A stretch of DNA of 64,000 nt from assembly GCF_001648895.1 (NCBI RefSeq), contig NZ_LXUF01000016.1, positions 1 to 64,000 on the forward strand, given 5' to 3'. A program made the position numbers and the translations under genes. Numbering within the stretch: position 1 is the first letter of the stretch; each line of letters starts with the position of its first letter. This document shows positions 1 to 8,484 of this stretch, one piece after another. The stretch comes from Methylovorus sp. MM2. Lineage in GTDB: Bacteria > Pseudomonadota > Gammaproteobacteria > Burkholderiales > Methylophilaceae. The notes beneath the pieces are model-generated. The model was not told the origin of the DNA and searched no databases. It saw only the letters and a list, made by a program, of their open reading frames with translations.

Positions 1-2
1 TA

Positions 3-118
3 TGTCTGGCGGCCATAGCGAATTGGACCCACCCCTTCCCATCTCGAACAGGGCCGTGAAACGATTCTGCGCCAATGATAGTATGCTCTTCGCATGCGAA
101 AGTAGGTCACCGCCAGGC
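3..118 (+). rRNA. rrf: 5S ribosomal RNA
   Basis: The sequence follows the beta-proteobacterial 5S pattern: the start TGTCTGGCGGCC pairs with the end GGTCACCGCCAGGC to form the terminal stem (one G-U wobble), and the internal boxes CCCATCTCGAACAGG and GCATGCGAAAGTAGGTCA are in place. It is the 3' end of an rRNA operon whose 16S and 23S genes lie left of the window. The exact ends may be off by one or two bases. Confidence 0.95.
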
Positions 119-127
119 TCTTATTAA

Positions 128-161
128 AAAACCCCCTGCTACGAAAGTGGCAGGGGGTTTT
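128..161 (+). terminator. rho-independent terminator of the rrn operon
   Basis: A perfect 12-bp stem, AAAACCCCCTGC against GCAGGGGGTTTT, with a short loop rich in ACGAAAGT, sits ten bases behind 5S rRNA and its 3' arm runs into T residues. It ends the rRNA transcript. Confidence 0.9.
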
Positions 162-212
162 GCTTTATATCTACTACTATTCTTCTGGATTGAGCGAGCG
201 GATAGTCGCTAC

Positions 213-230
213 TTGGTTTAATAAAACCAA
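213..230. repeat. small perfect inverted repeat upstream of the first gene
   Basis: TTGGTTT and AAACCAA are separated by four bases. It lies between the rrn terminator and the small protein gene. It lacks a T-tract, so a terminator is unlikely; an operator or a chance hairpin are both possible. Confidence 0.35.
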
Positions 231-290
231 ATTGCTTGTATTTTTTATGGATGGGTCATATAGTTGAACGAAAATATCAAGAGATCATCC

Positions 291-515
291 ATGCATGCAC
301 CGTTGATTACCAAGTATGTTTACCAGATTCGCAGTCGTAATGGTGCAATCGTAGATAATCTGCAGATCTATGGACGTAATGAAGAGGATGCGAATAGGAA
401 GTTACAGCAGATGTATCGTCACTGCGAAATCCTAGAAGTGCATATAGCCACGCCTGAGCGTTCGACAGCATCTTCTTATGAAGATGTACTTAACCTGATC
501 GCTAATAATACTTAG
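291..515 (+). CDS. small hypothetical protein (74 aa)
   Basis: I do not recognise a named family. The product begins MHAPLITKYVYQIRSR and is a small soluble, mildly basic protein with no signal peptide, membrane segment or cysteine. Its composition (a YQIRSRNG..V.NL strand-like start, then a charged helix EEDANRKLQQMY) suggests a compact alpha/beta fold that modifies or binds something, but no function can be named. The frame is open from a TTG at 264; I prefer the ATG at 291 because GAGA lies a suitable distance upstream and the first nine residues of the long version look unstructured. It stands alone behind the rrn terminator and converges with the ParA gene, one base between the stop codons. 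Confidence 0.6.
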   Translation: MHAPLITKYVYQIRSRNGAIVDNLQIYGRNEEDANRKLQQMYRHCEILEVHIATPERSTASSYEDVLNLIANNT

Positions 516-516
516 G

Positions 517-1287
517 CTAGATAGCGATGAGGTCTTGGGCAATCATTTCGGAAAGTAAGCTTTTGTAATCTACAGCGCCTGCGCTATGTGGGCTATATTG
601 AAATACGTCTTTTTTGTATTGTGGACTCTCAGCGACTGCTACATTTTCTGAAATCACTGTTTCAAAGACTTCCTTGCCAAAATAATTCTTGGCGTGTTCT
701 TGCACCTCAAATGTCATCTTTCGACGTCTATCAAAGCAAGTAAGTAGGTAGCGACGTTCAACACGTTTTTTGAGAACAGGCTCCAGCGCTCGTAACGTAT
801 TCTCAACCTTTTGAGCCCCTTGTAGCGATAGAAAATCTGAACCTATCGGGATAACAATCAAGTCCGCGGAAAAAATCGCATTCAAGGAAAGTACACCAAG
901 ATATGGGCAGCAGTCCATGAGAGTAACTCTAGGAGGTGATTCTTTCTCGAGTATCTCTAAACCTTGTTTAAGTCGATTCAGGATGGCTGGGCCTTTGCCG
1001 AAAATCGAGTCTACTTTGATCAGCTCACGATGAGATGGAATGAGCCAACCTAAGTCTTTCCATTCCAGCTCAAGTTGTACAAGAGGTTTGCTGTCTTGAT
1101 AAAACCCGAACAAGCTTTGGTTGGCAGCCGGGGGCGGGTTCGGATGAATCTCGGTCAGATGCCCTTGTGGGTCCATATCGATGAGTAAAGGGTTTGCACC
1201 ATCCATGTGGATGGCAGCTGAGAGGTTCAATACCGTAGAAGTCTTACCAACACCGCCTTTTTGATTAAATACAGCGATGCGCGTCAT
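517..1287 (-). CDS. ParA-family ATPase (orphan)
   Basis: A 256-residue P-loop ATPase of the ParA/MinD superfamily. The deviant Walker A motif KGGVGKTS is at residues 10-17, the Walker A' region LLIDMDPQG at about 34-42, and the Walker B-like stretch VTLMDCCPYLG near residue 122. Such proteins dimerise on ATP and position plasmids, chromosomes or protein machines by binding DNA non-specifically. No parB, parS-like repeat or other partition gene is adjacent, and the gene faces away from msrA, so it is an orphan whose cargo cannot be told from here. It is not the chromosomal soj of a parAB pair, which would normally sit near gidA/gidB. The ATG start follows KGG spacing expected for the family. 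Confidence 0.85.
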   Translation of the reverse strand: MTRIAVFNQKGGVGKTSTVLNLSAAIHMDGANPLLIDMDPQGHLTEIHPNPPPAANQSLFGFYQDSKPLVQLELEWKDLGWLIPSHRELIKVDSIFGKGPAILNRLKQGLEILEKESPPRVTLMDCCPYLGVLSLNAIFSADLIVIPIGSDFLSLQGAQKVENTLRALEPVLKKRVERRYLLTCFDRRRKMTFEVQEHAKNYFGKEVFETVISENVAVAESPQYKKDVFQYSPHSAGAVDYKSLLSEMIAQDLIAI

Positions 1288-1465
1288 GTTCTATTTTCAT
1301 TGTAATAAATGTTCAATTTTTATATTTGTAAGGGAAATACTGCCAACTCTAGCTGTCCTAAGCATAAGATGTCATTTATTCTTTGCAAAATATACCGCAT
1401 TTTTATCCATGCGCATATCGTGATTATCGTTGGTGACAAACTAGGTCGCCCAATCGGAGTGATAT

Positions 1466-1999
1466 ATGAGTGATTCAGTAGCTGTTTTAGCAGGCGGATG
1501 TTTCTGGTGTATTGAGCCTGTATTCTCACAATTGAGGGGTGTGAAAAAGGTGGTATCTGGCTATATTGGTGGTCATGTAGTGAACCCTAGCTATAAGCAG
1601 GTATGTACAGGCACAACGGGACATACCGAGGGGATCGAGATCACCTTTGATTCTAGTCAAATCAGCTTTGTCGAGTTGCTTGAAATCTTCTTTATCTCAC
1701 ATGATCCTACTACGCCGAATCGGCAGGGTAATGATATTGGTACGCAATATAGGTCAGCGGTGTTTTGCCAGAGTGAGGAACAGAAATCACAAGTACAAGC
1801 GGTGGTTGATCATCTTAATGCAGAAAAAATCTGGCCTGCGCCTATCGTCACAGAGATTAATGATGCCGCTATATTTTACCCGGCAGAGGATTACCACCAG
1901 TATTATTACGCGAATAATATAAACCAGCCTTACTGCATGATAGTAGCTGCACCAAAAGTAGCGAAAGTACGTGCCAAATATGCAGACAAGATTAAATAA
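1466..1999 (+). CDS. msrA: peptide-methionine (S)-S-oxide reductase MsrA
   Basis: MsrA reduces methionine-S-sulfoxide in damaged proteins or free methionine, using thioredoxin as electron source, in the cytoplasm. The catalytic GGCFWC motif is at residues 10-15, with the usual E at 17 after it, and the family block SGYIGGHVVNPSYKQVCTG.TGHTE follows. At 177 residues it is a single-domain MsrA without a fused MsrB. GGAG sits eight bases before the ATG. Additional cysteines downstream (VFCQ, QPYCM) could serve as resolving residues. It is transcribed alone, divergent from the ParA gene across a 178-bp gap and convergent with corA. Confidence 0.96.
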   Translation: MSDSVAVLAGGCFWCIEPVFSQLRGVKKVVSGYIGGHVVNPSYKQVCTGTTGHTEGIEITFDSSQISFVELLEIFFISHDPTTPNRQGNDIGTQYRSAVFCQSEEQKSQVQAVVDHLNAEKIWPAPIVTEINDAAIFYPAEDYHQYYYANNINQPYCMIVAAPKVAKVRAKYADKIK

Positions 2000-2010
2000 A
2001 CACTAGGTTT

Positions 2011-3090
2011 TTATATACCACGGCGGCTGAGCCACTGTCTGCGGAAAAAGTGTATCGCCATCCCTATGGCGATGACTGCCATACCACCAATGGCGACCCA
2101 GAAACCTTGATGGTCTTTCAGTAGCGGCATGTAATCGAAATTCATGCCGAAAATACCGGTAATGAGTGTTGCTGGCATGAATAGCATGGTCACCACGGTG
2201 AGTGTACGTACTTCTTTATTCAGTTGGTTACTAATGGTGGATAAGTAAATATCCAGCATGCCTGCCAATAGGTCTCGCATCGCTTCTAATGACTCTATGA
2301 CATGTACAGTGTGGTCATATACATCGCGTAGATAGATGACCGTAGTAGGCGTGAAGAAGTGTTGATCATTACGTATTAGGTTATTGATCACTTCACGCAT
2401 AGGCCAGATGCCTCTGCGCAGGTCGACGCCTTCACGTTTTAATTGCTGAATCTTTTGCAGCATTGATGGGCCGGGTTTTCTGAGTAGTTTCTCTTCAGCG
2501 GTCTCGCAATGGTCTCCCAGATCTTCTATCACGCTGAAGTATTGATCGACGATGACGTCGAGGAGTGCGTAGGCTAGATAATCTGTTTCTGCAGCCCTGA
2601 TCTGTACGCGACCAGTGCGTAAACGTTCTCGAACTGGCTCGAAAAGTCCTGTGGAGCGTTCCTGGAAGGTAATGACGAAACCTTTTCCTAGGATAAGATT
2701 GATCTGTTCTGATTGCAGAGGGCCAGCGGTTTTTGTAAGGTGAAAGCTGCGGGCAACGATGTATAGATAATCAATGTAGCTATCTACTTTAGGACGCTGT
2801 CCAGTGTTCAGGATGTCTTCAAGCACAAGCGGGTGAAGCTTGAAGTGCTTGCCGATGGTCTCGATGATATCTGCATCGTGCAAACCATGCACATTCAACC
2901 AAATCTTGTTCTTTAGATCAGGTTTCAGGCTTTCGATATCAGCTAATGCTAATACGCGTTCTTCAACTTTATCACTATTGTATTCAATGAGTGAAATCAC
3001 TGGTTTCTTGGTTTTCACTTCCCCGATGTAAACAAGTGACCCGGGAGCCATGCCAATCTTTTGAGAGTGATGCTTATGATTCTTTTTCAT
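2011..3090 (-). CDS. corA: CorA-type magnesium/cobalt transport protein
   Basis: A 359-residue member of the CorA metal ion transporter family, which forms pentameric Mg2+ (and Co2+/Ni2+) channels in the inner membrane. The long N-terminal cytoplasmic domain is followed by two membrane helices; the signature GMN is at residues 315-317 in the sequence TGIFGMNFDYMP, and the last helix ends with a basic tail (FFRRQWLSRRG). Length and layout fit the family. It is the third gene of a probable glnS - flavin reductase - corA transcription unit, 61 bases behind the second. No Mg2+-sensing leader is evident. Confidence 0.93.
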   Translation of the reverse strand: MKKNHKHHSQKIGMAPGSLVYIGEVKTKKPVISLIEYNSDKVEERVLALADIESLKPDLKNKIWLNVHGLHDADIIETIGKHFKLHPLVLEDILNTGQRPKVDSYIDYLYIVARSFHLTKTAGPLQSEQINLILGKGFVITFQERSTGLFEPVRERLRTGRVQIRAAETDYLAYALLDVIVDQYFSVIEDLGDHCETAEEKLLRKPGPSMLQKIQQLKREGVDLRRGIWPMREVINNLIRNDQHFFTPTTVIYLRDVYDHTVHVIESLEAMRDLLAGMLDIYLSTISNQLNKEVRTLTVVTMLFMPATLITGIFGMNFDYMPLLKDHQGFWVAIGGMAVIAIGMAIHFFRRQWLSRRGI

Positions 3091-3151
3091 GTCACCTAAG
3101 CTTTCAATCTCAATGGTTTATTGGATAGAGGAACGAGCGGATAGATATCTG

Positions 3152-3727
3152 TTAGACCGTTTTTTTATCAATGTGAAAACTTGAACCGGTTGTAAAGAAT
3201 GATCCGCCAGAAGTGTAATGCACTGTTCGCATTTCTTCATGATCATCAAAATGCCAGCGCCCATTAGAGAAGACACGTTCATCGGCATAGGCAGCGACTA
3301 TTTCGGCGATGAATAAGTCATAAGTTGATTGGTTGTGCGGCTCATTGATGACTTTGCATTCAAGCCAACCCACACTTTCGTTTAACAATGGTGCCTGAAT
3401 ATGGGTTGCTGGCGTTGTTGCAAGGTTCCAATGCAGGAACTTGTCTTTTGAAGGTAGTTCACTAGCAGAGATGGAGCCAACGCTCATGATAGTATTGACT
3501 TGAGACCGAGTCGGTATTGATATGCCAAATGTGCCTGACCCTTCAACCAGTTTGCGTGTGTTACTGGTTTTATCAAGCACTACTAGCAGTCTGGCAGGTT
3601 CAAAATCGAGGGGCATGTTCCATGCGACCGCCATGATGTCGCGCATACCCGCGTGTTCGGCAGATAAGAGTACGACTGGCCCATGGTTGATGAGACGATA
3701 TGCGTGTTTTAATTGAATAGGTTTCAT
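3152..3727 (-). CDS. flavin reductase family protein (FMN-binding split barrel)
   Basis: A 191-residue protein of the flavin reductase (DIM6/NTAB, FMN-binding split-barrel) family. Recognisable parts are the early strand PVVLLSAEHAG, the MAVAWNMPLDFEP segment and GTFGISIP, followed by the family's conserved WLECKV region and a C-terminal HYTSGGSFFTTG. Members bind FMN and reduce flavins or serve as the reductase of a two-component monooxygenase; no partner oxygenase is next to it, so the substrate is unknown. The frame is open to a TTG at 3745 inside glnS; I use the ATG at 3727, which starts five bases after the glnS stop. Confidence 0.85.
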   Translation of the reverse strand: MKPIQLKHAYRLINHGPVVLLSAEHAGMRDIMAVAWNMPLDFEPARLLVVLDKTSNTRKLVEGSGTFGISIPTRSQVNTIMSVGSISASELPSKDKFLHWNLATTPATHIQAPLLNESVGWLECKVINEPHNQSTYDLFIAEIVAAYADERVFSNGRWHFDDHEEMRTVHYTSGGSFFTTGSSFHIDKKTV

Positions 3728-3732
3728 GAGAT

Positions 3733-5499
3733 TTATTTCTGCCAAACGTCTCTTAATGTAACTGCACGATTGAATATGGGCATGCTGGGTGCTGAGTCTT
3801 TCTTGTCTGCAACAAAGTAACCGTGACGCTCAAATTGAAAATGATCTTCAGGGTTGGCATCTTTTAGTGCAGGTTCAAGCTGTGCATGGATGATTTTGAT
3901 GGAATCTGGGTTCAAATCATCTAGGTAGTTTCTGTCACCAGCGCCCGGGTGTGCCTCTTTAAATAAGCGATCATACAGTCGTACTTCTGCCGGATAGGCA
4001 TGAGGAACAGAAACCCAATGGATATTGCCTTTAACCTTAATGCTATCAGCGCCCGGTGTGCCGGATTTTGTATCAGGGAGGTATTCGCAATGCACAGTCG
4101 TGATGTTGCCTGCGGAATCTTTTTCGAAGCCTGTGCATTTGACGACATAGCCATAGCGTAGGCGCACCATGTTATCTGGAAATAAGCGGAAATAGCCTTT
4201 TGAAGGTGTTTCCATAAAATCTTCGCGTTCTATCCAAAGCTCTTTGGATAGCGGAACGACGCGTTTACCGAGTTCAGGGTGCAGTGGATGATTCGGGGCG
4301 AAACAGTCTTCCGTTTGACCATCGGGGTAGTTATCAATGACAAGTTTGATCGGGTCTAGTACTGCAATACGGCGCTCAGCAGATTCATTGAGCGTTTCGC
4401 GCATGCAGTCTTCAAGGATGGTGTATTCGATCCATGAGTCGGCTTTGGAAACGCCGATTCGATCAGCAAATAAACGGAAACCTTCTGCGGTATAACCACG
4501 TCGCCTTGCCCCTGCAAGCGTTGGCAGGCGTGGGTCATCCCAGCCATTGACGTGTTTATTTTCGACCAGATCAATCAGTTTTCTTTTTGAAAGAACGACA
4601 TAAGTGAGGTTCAATCGCGCAAACTCATATTGTTTTGGCAGAGGGTTTGCGAGCAGACCGCCATCGCGCAGATTTTCTAGTAGCCAATCATAGAATGGGC
4701 GCTGATCCTCAAATTCCAACGTACAGATGGAGTGTGTGATGCGTTCCAATGCATCTTCGATCGGGTGTGCAAAGGTATACATGGGGTAGATGCACCATGT
4801 ATCGCCAGTGTTGTGATGCGTTGCGCGTTTGATACGATAGATCGCCGGGTCACGCATGTTGATGTTGGGAGATGCCATGTCGATCTTGGCGCGTAGAATC
4901 ATTGCGCCATCAGCATGTTTGCCGTCTCGCATATCACGGAAAAGCGCCAAGGACTCTGCCACTGGGCGATTGCGCCAAGCTGAGTCTTTGCCAGGCTCTG
5001 TGAGTGTGCCGCGGTTAGCACGCATTTCATCAGCTGTCTGCTGGTCTACATAGGCTTTATCTGTTTCAATCAAATGCTCTGCTGCTCGATACATGAAGTC
5101 GAAATAATTGCTTGCGTAATACAAATGTGAAGTACCGAAGCCATCCCAACTAAAACCTAGCCATTTCACTGCGTCAGTGATCGAATCTACATACTCCTGT
5201 TCTTCTTTTTCAGGGTTGGTGTCATCAAAGCGCATATGGCAAATGCCATCGTAATCACGCGCCAGACCAAAGTTCAGGCAAATCGATTTTGCATGCCCAA
5301 TGTGAAGATAGCCATTCGGCTCAGGAGGGAATCGTGTGCGAATCTTTGCTGGGTCTAGGGTACCAGTCGCTTGCGTTGCTGCATCGCCAGGTTGGCCAGC
5401 CCATGGCCGATTAGCATAGGTGCCGTGTTCGATATCACGTTCAACGATATTGCGAATAAAGTTAGAACCTGGGGCGATAGGGGTTTTTTCGGATGACAT
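3733..5499 (-). CDS. glnS: glutaminyl-tRNA synthetase
   Basis: Class I aminoacyl-tRNA synthetase that charges tRNA-Gln with glutamine. The HIGH motif lies in PEPNGYLHIGHAKS (HIGH at residues 66-69) and the KMSKS equivalent is VVLSKRKL near residue 300, the form typical of GlnRS. The C-terminal anticodon-binding beta-barrels follow. 588 residues is normal for the proteobacterial enzyme. The family distinguishes it from GltX by the glutamine-specific insertion DDTNPEKEEQEYVDSI. First gene of a minus-strand unit with the flavin reductase and corA, divergent from birA. Confidence 0.97.
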   Translation of the reverse strand: MSSEKTPIAPGSNFIRNIVERDIEHGTYANRPWAGQPGDAATQATGTLDPAKIRTRFPPEPNGYLHIGHAKSICLNFGLARDYDGICHMRFDDTNPEKEEQEYVDSITDAVKWLGFSWDGFGTSHLYYASNYFDFMYRAAEHLIETDKAYVDQQTADEMRANRGTLTEPGKDSAWRNRPVAESLALFRDMRDGKHADGAMILRAKIDMASPNINMRDPAIYRIKRATHHNTGDTWCIYPMYTFAHPIEDALERITHSICTLEFEDQRPFYDWLLENLRDGGLLANPLPKQYEFARLNLTYVVLSKRKLIDLVENKHVNGWDDPRLPTLAGARRRGYTAEGFRLFADRIGVSKADSWIEYTILEDCMRETLNESAERRIAVLDPIKLVIDNYPDGQTEDCFAPNHPLHPELGKRVVPLSKELWIEREDFMETPSKGYFRLFPDNMVRLRYGYVVKCTGFEKDSAGNITTVHCEYLPDTKSGTPGADSIKVKGNIHWVSVPHAYPAEVRLYDRLFKEAHPGAGDRNYLDDLNPDSIKIIHAQLEPALKDANPEDHFQFERHGYFVADKKDSAPSMPIFNRAVTLRDVWQK

Positions 5500-5612
5500 G
5501 TAATGATCTGGTTAGTTTTTGTAGATAGCTTCTTGCTATTTTACACCCTGTCGGGCTCCTAGTGGGTGCCCGCTGCTGTGCTAATATAGCTTAAATAAAA
5601 TGATTATCAGCA

Positions 5613-6596
5613 ATGACTAATAGCCTGACTTTTCCAATATTAAAAGTGCTTGCCGATGGACGCTTCCATTCTGGCGAGGCGCTAGCCCAGCATTTTGATG
5701 TGACGCGCGCCACGATCTGGAATGCCTTGCAAGATGCCGAGGCCCTTGGTATCGAGATATTCTCTGTCCGGGGGCGAGGGTATAAGTTGCCTGAGCCTAT
5801 CGTGATGCTGGATAAGCAAGCGATTTTATCTTCGATAGGTGAGCAGCGGGCTTGGTTCAATGTAGAAGTACATGACCATTTGGAATCGACAAATACTTAC
5901 TTGATGAAAAAAGCGGCCAGTGGTGCCGCCCATGCAACTTGCATCGTGGCTTCGCTTCAGACGAAAGGCAGGGGGCGGCGTGGGCGAGCGTGGCAGGCTG
6001 GTCTGGGCAATAGTCTGACTTTCTCATTGCTGTGGCGCTTTCAATCCGGTGCAGCCGCGCTTTCAGGACTAAGTCTGGCAATAGGGGTTGCGCTGATACG
6101 TGCTTTAAACGAAATAGGTATTCAAGCTGCGCAATTAAAGTGGCCGAATGATGTGTTGGTTAATTACCAAAAGTTGGCAGGCATCCTGATCGAGTTACAA
6201 GGAGATATGGATGGGCCGAGTGCTGCGGTCATCGGTATCGGCATCAATCTTAAATTACCCGAGCATCTAAAGCGCCATATCGACCAAGCTGCAACGGACA
6301 TGAAGACCTTAACGGGGCAAGATATCGACCCAAACCTGATTCTAGGGGTGTTGCTGAAGCATCTAGGGGATGTCTTAAAGGATTTTGAAAAGGATGGTTT
6401 TGAAATCCTGCGAGAAGAGTGGTTGCATTACCATGCCTATCAGGACAAGCCTGTGCGCTTATTAATGCCGGATGGGCGTGAGCTGCAAGGGCAAGTCAAT
6501 GGCGTGGGGCTGGATGGCATCTTGCTCGTGCAGACGGCGCAGGGTGAACAGCGTTTCTCCGCAGGCGAGATTAGTTTGCGAGGTAGCATCGCATGA
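5613..6596 (+). CDS. birA: bifunctional biotin operon repressor / biotin--[acetyl-CoA-carboxylase] ligase
   Basis: Joins biotin to the biotin carboxyl carrier protein and, in members with a DNA-binding domain, represses biotin synthesis genes. The first 60 residues form the winged helix-turn-helix (HFDVTRATIWNALQDAEALG), so this is the bifunctional type. The ligase part shows the biotin-binding ESTNTYL (about 91), GRGRRGRAW (about 119) and KWPNDVL (about 176), followed by the C-terminal SH3-like domain ending GEISLRG. The stop overlaps the coaX start (ATGA), suggesting translational coupling. The ATG has only a weak ribosome site. Confidence 0.96.
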   Translation: MTNSLTFPILKVLADGRFHSGEALAQHFDVTRATIWNALQDAEALGIEIFSVRGRGYKLPEPIVMLDKQAILSSIGEQRAWFNVEVHDHLESTNTYLMKKAASGAAHATCIVASLQTKGRGRRGRAWQAGLGNSLTFSLLWRFQSGAAALSGLSLAIGVALIRALNEIGIQAAQLKWPNDVLVNYQKLAGILIELQGDMDGPSAAVIGIGINLKLPEHLKRHIDQAATDMKTLTGQDIDPNLILGVLLKHLGDVLKDFEKDGFEILREEWLHYHAYQDKPVRLLMPDGRELQGQVNGVGLDGILLVQTAQGEQRFSAGEISLRGSIA

Positions 6597-7360
6597 TCTT
6601 GGCGATTGATATCGGCAATAGCCGCTTGAAGTGGGCAACTTTTGACCTCGAAGGACAAATGCAATCTTCTGGCGCTTATCTAAATAAAGACATTGAGGCG
6701 TTATTCATACCTGCCGAGTGGCGCGCTTGCCAGCATGCTGTGGTATCGAATGTGGCAGATGCTAAATATGCAGAAATAATCCAAGCTAAACTCACGACCA
6801 GCAATATTGCATTACGATGGGCAATATCCAGTAAAGAGGCTGTCGGTGTTCTGAATTCCTATGAGCAGCCGGATAAATTGGGTACGGATCGTTGGGCAGC
6901 ACTGCTTGCTGCCAAGCAACATTATGGTGCGCCGTGTGTTGTTGTGAACGCAGGCACTGCCCTCACAGTGGATGCACTAGGGAGTGACACCGCTGTAGCT
7001 AGTAGTATTTTTCTCGGTGGACTTATCTTGCCGGGCTTGGGGTTAATGCAGAGCAGCCTGATACAGGCGGCAAATGGCATTTCGAAGGTTTCAGGGACTA
7101 TGCAGGATTTCCCCGTGAACACAGATAATGCGATTTATACAGGGACATTAAGTGCTATGGTTGGCGCGGTACAGTTCATGCTAGCAAAGTTAAGCCAGCA
7201 AGCGCATTTGCCCGTACGCTGTATCTTTACCGGGGGCGATGCAGAAAAACTATACGAAGCATTCAATGCATTAAGCATCACACCTCAAACCTATGAGTTG
7301 ATTGTTGATGAGGCATTGGTATTGCAAGGGCTATTTTTAATGGAAAGAGAAGCTTTATGA
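6593..7360 (+). CDS. coaX: type III pantothenate kinase
   Basis: Phosphorylates pantothenate in the first step of coenzyme A synthesis; type III enzymes belong to the ASKHA fold and are insensitive to CoA feedback. The phosphate-binding DIGNSRLKWA is at residues 5-14, LGTDRWAALLAA near 97 and NAGTALTVDAL near 119 holds the catalytic/nucleotide residues. 255 residues fits. It overlaps birA by four bases upstream and the SPOR gene by four bases downstream, a birA-coaX-SPOR arrangement common in beta-proteobacteria. Confidence 0.95.
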   Translation: MILAIDIGNSRLKWATFDLEGQMQSSGAYLNKDIEALFIPAEWRACQHAVVSNVADAKYAEIIQAKLTTSNIALRWAISSKEAVGVLNSYEQPDKLGTDRWAALLAAKQHYGAPCVVVNAGTALTVDALGSDTAVASSIFLGGLILPGLGLMQSSLIQAANGISKVSGTMQDFPVNTDNAIYTGTLSAMVGAVQFMLAKLSQQAHLPVRCIFTGGDAEKLYEAFNALSITPQTYELIVDEALVLQGLFLMEREAL

Positions 7361-8034
7361 AATGGGTGGTAACCGTACTTTTACTGCTTAATATATTGAT
7401 GCTGGCGTATTTTAATCTGAGCCAGTCACCCAAGAATGCACATGTCAGTTTAGAGCCCTTGCATCCTGAAAAGATCAAACTGTTGACACAAAAAGAAGTG
7501 GAAGCATTGCCTGGCTCAAGTCAATCTGAGGCTTTAGCTGCGCAAGAACCTAAAGTTGATATGACCCCTGTTGTATACTCTTGTTATGAATGGGGTAATT
7601 TCTCTGCGGATAATCTGCCCAAGGCGCGCAATATATTGACTAAATTCTCGGTGGAGTCCACTGTGAGGCAAGAGGTCGGCAAGGAGTCTGTGCGTTATTG
7701 GGTATATATTCCCCGGTTAAGTAGTTTGCAAGCAGCACAAACCAAGATGGAGGAGCTGCGAGCGCTAGGCGTAACAGAAAGTTTGATCATGCAAGATACC
7801 CAGTGGAAAAATGCAATTTCGTTGGGAGTATTTAAAGATGAGCAATTAGCGAATAAACTGTTAGAAGAATTAAAGAATCGCGGAGTACGTTCTGCAGTGA
7901 AAGGTGTGCGGAATGGCGAGAGTAGCCGGGCTAGTTTGTTGATTCAGCATGTCTCACCCGAGATAGCGTCTGAGATCGAGAAGTTAAAACCCGATTTTGC
8001 AGGAAGTGAACTTAAACCAGTAACATGCCAATAG
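7357..8034 (+). CDS. SPOR domain-containing membrane protein
   Basis: A bitopic inner-membrane protein: residues 2-22 are a single hydrophobic segment (VVTVLLLLNILMLAYF), followed by a periplasmic linker and a SPOR domain at about 105-190 (RYWVYIPRLSSLQAAQTK... VFKDEQLANKLLEELKNRG). SPOR domains bind denuded glycan strands of septal peptidoglycan, so a role in division or cell-wall remodelling is inferred. It is translationally coupled to coaX by an ATGA overlap. The two in-family cysteines seen in the linker and near the C-terminus (SCYEWG and VTCQ) could form a disulfide. Confidence 0.85.
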   Translation: MKWVVTVLLLLNILMLAYFNLSQSPKNAHVSLEPLHPEKIKLLTQKEVEALPGSSQSEALAAQEPKVDMTPVVYSCYEWGNFSADNLPKARNILTKFSVESTVRQEVGKESVRYWVYIPRLSSLQAAQTKMEELRALGVTESLIMQDTQWKNAISLGVFKDEQLANKLLEELKNRGVRSAVKGVRNGESSRASLLIQHVSPEIASEIEKLKPDFAGSELKPVTCQ

Positions 8035-8042
8035 GAGCTCGT

Positions 8043-8441
8043 ATGGGAATTTTTAAAACGGTTTTGAAAAAAGTAGCACTTGCTGCCACAGTCATTGCAG
8101 GTAAACGTCTGGTGAGCAAGATACTCAGTGATGTTGAAGCAAAAGTAGCTACGGAACCGGTTAAATCCGAGAAACCAAAGGCCGCTGCCAAGCCTGTTGC
8201 GGCTAAGAAAGCACCAGCGAAGAAACCGGCTGCTGTGAAAAAAGCACCTGTAAAAGCAGCTACTGCTAAGCCTGCAGCAAAACCGAAAGCGACTACCACG
8301 AAAGCAGCAGCCAAACCGAAGGCTACTACTGCAACTAAGCCTAAACCAGCCGCAAAGCCAAAAGTAGCGCCTAAGCCTAAGGTTGCTAAAAAGCCAGAGG
8401 CTCCGGCAGCTGTTGAACCAGCTAAAACCGAAGCCTCTTAA
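8043..8441 (+). CDS. Ala/Lys/Pro-rich histone H1-like protein
   Basis: A 132-residue very basic protein. The first 45 residues (MGIFKTVLKKVALAATVIAGKRLV) form a mildly amphipathic helix; the rest is a low-complexity array of AKP, AKK, KPKA units resembling eukaryotic H1 tails and bacterial Hc1/AlgP-like proteins. Such tails bind DNA non-specifically, so a nucleoid-associated role is a reasonable inference; the hydrophobic start could instead contact the membrane. The open frame begins at 8025 inside the SPOR gene, but AGGAG at 8032 placed six bases before the ATG at 8043 clearly selects this start. Confidence 0.8.
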   Translation: MGIFKTVLKKVALAATVIAGKRLVSKILSDVEAKVATEPVKSEKPKAAAKPVAAKKAPAKKPAAVKKAPVKAATAKPAAKPKATTTKAAAKPKATTATKPKPAAKPKVAPKPKVAKKPEAPAAVEPAKTEAS

Positions 8442-8452
8442 GTACTTATTAA

Positions 8453-8484
8453 GTTAGACCTAGTATCTCTGTATTAGGTCTAAC
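8453..8484. terminator. bidirectional terminator-like hairpin between the AKP gene and lpd
   Basis: Perfect 10-bp inverted repeat, GTTAGACCTA and TAGGTCTAAC, with a 12-base loop. It lies where two genes converge and its right arm contains the stop codon of lpd. There is only a weak T-run on either side (GTTTCTT to the right), so termination efficiency is uncertain. Confidence 0.6.

Noticed and set aside
1320-1529. Minus-strand open frame of 69 codons
   Set aside because: It overlaps the start of msrA and has no protein-like character; the region is better seen as the msrA upstream segment.
8012-8314. Alanine-rich minus-strand open frame of 100 codons
   Set aside because: It is the antisense shadow of the AKP-rich gene, whose codon structure and ribosome site support the plus strand.
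8160-8430. Nucleotide repeat array, considered as a CRISPR-like or satellite repeat
   Set aside because: The repetition is codon-level (Ala-Lys-Pro) inside one gene with variable third bases, not spaced identical repeats.
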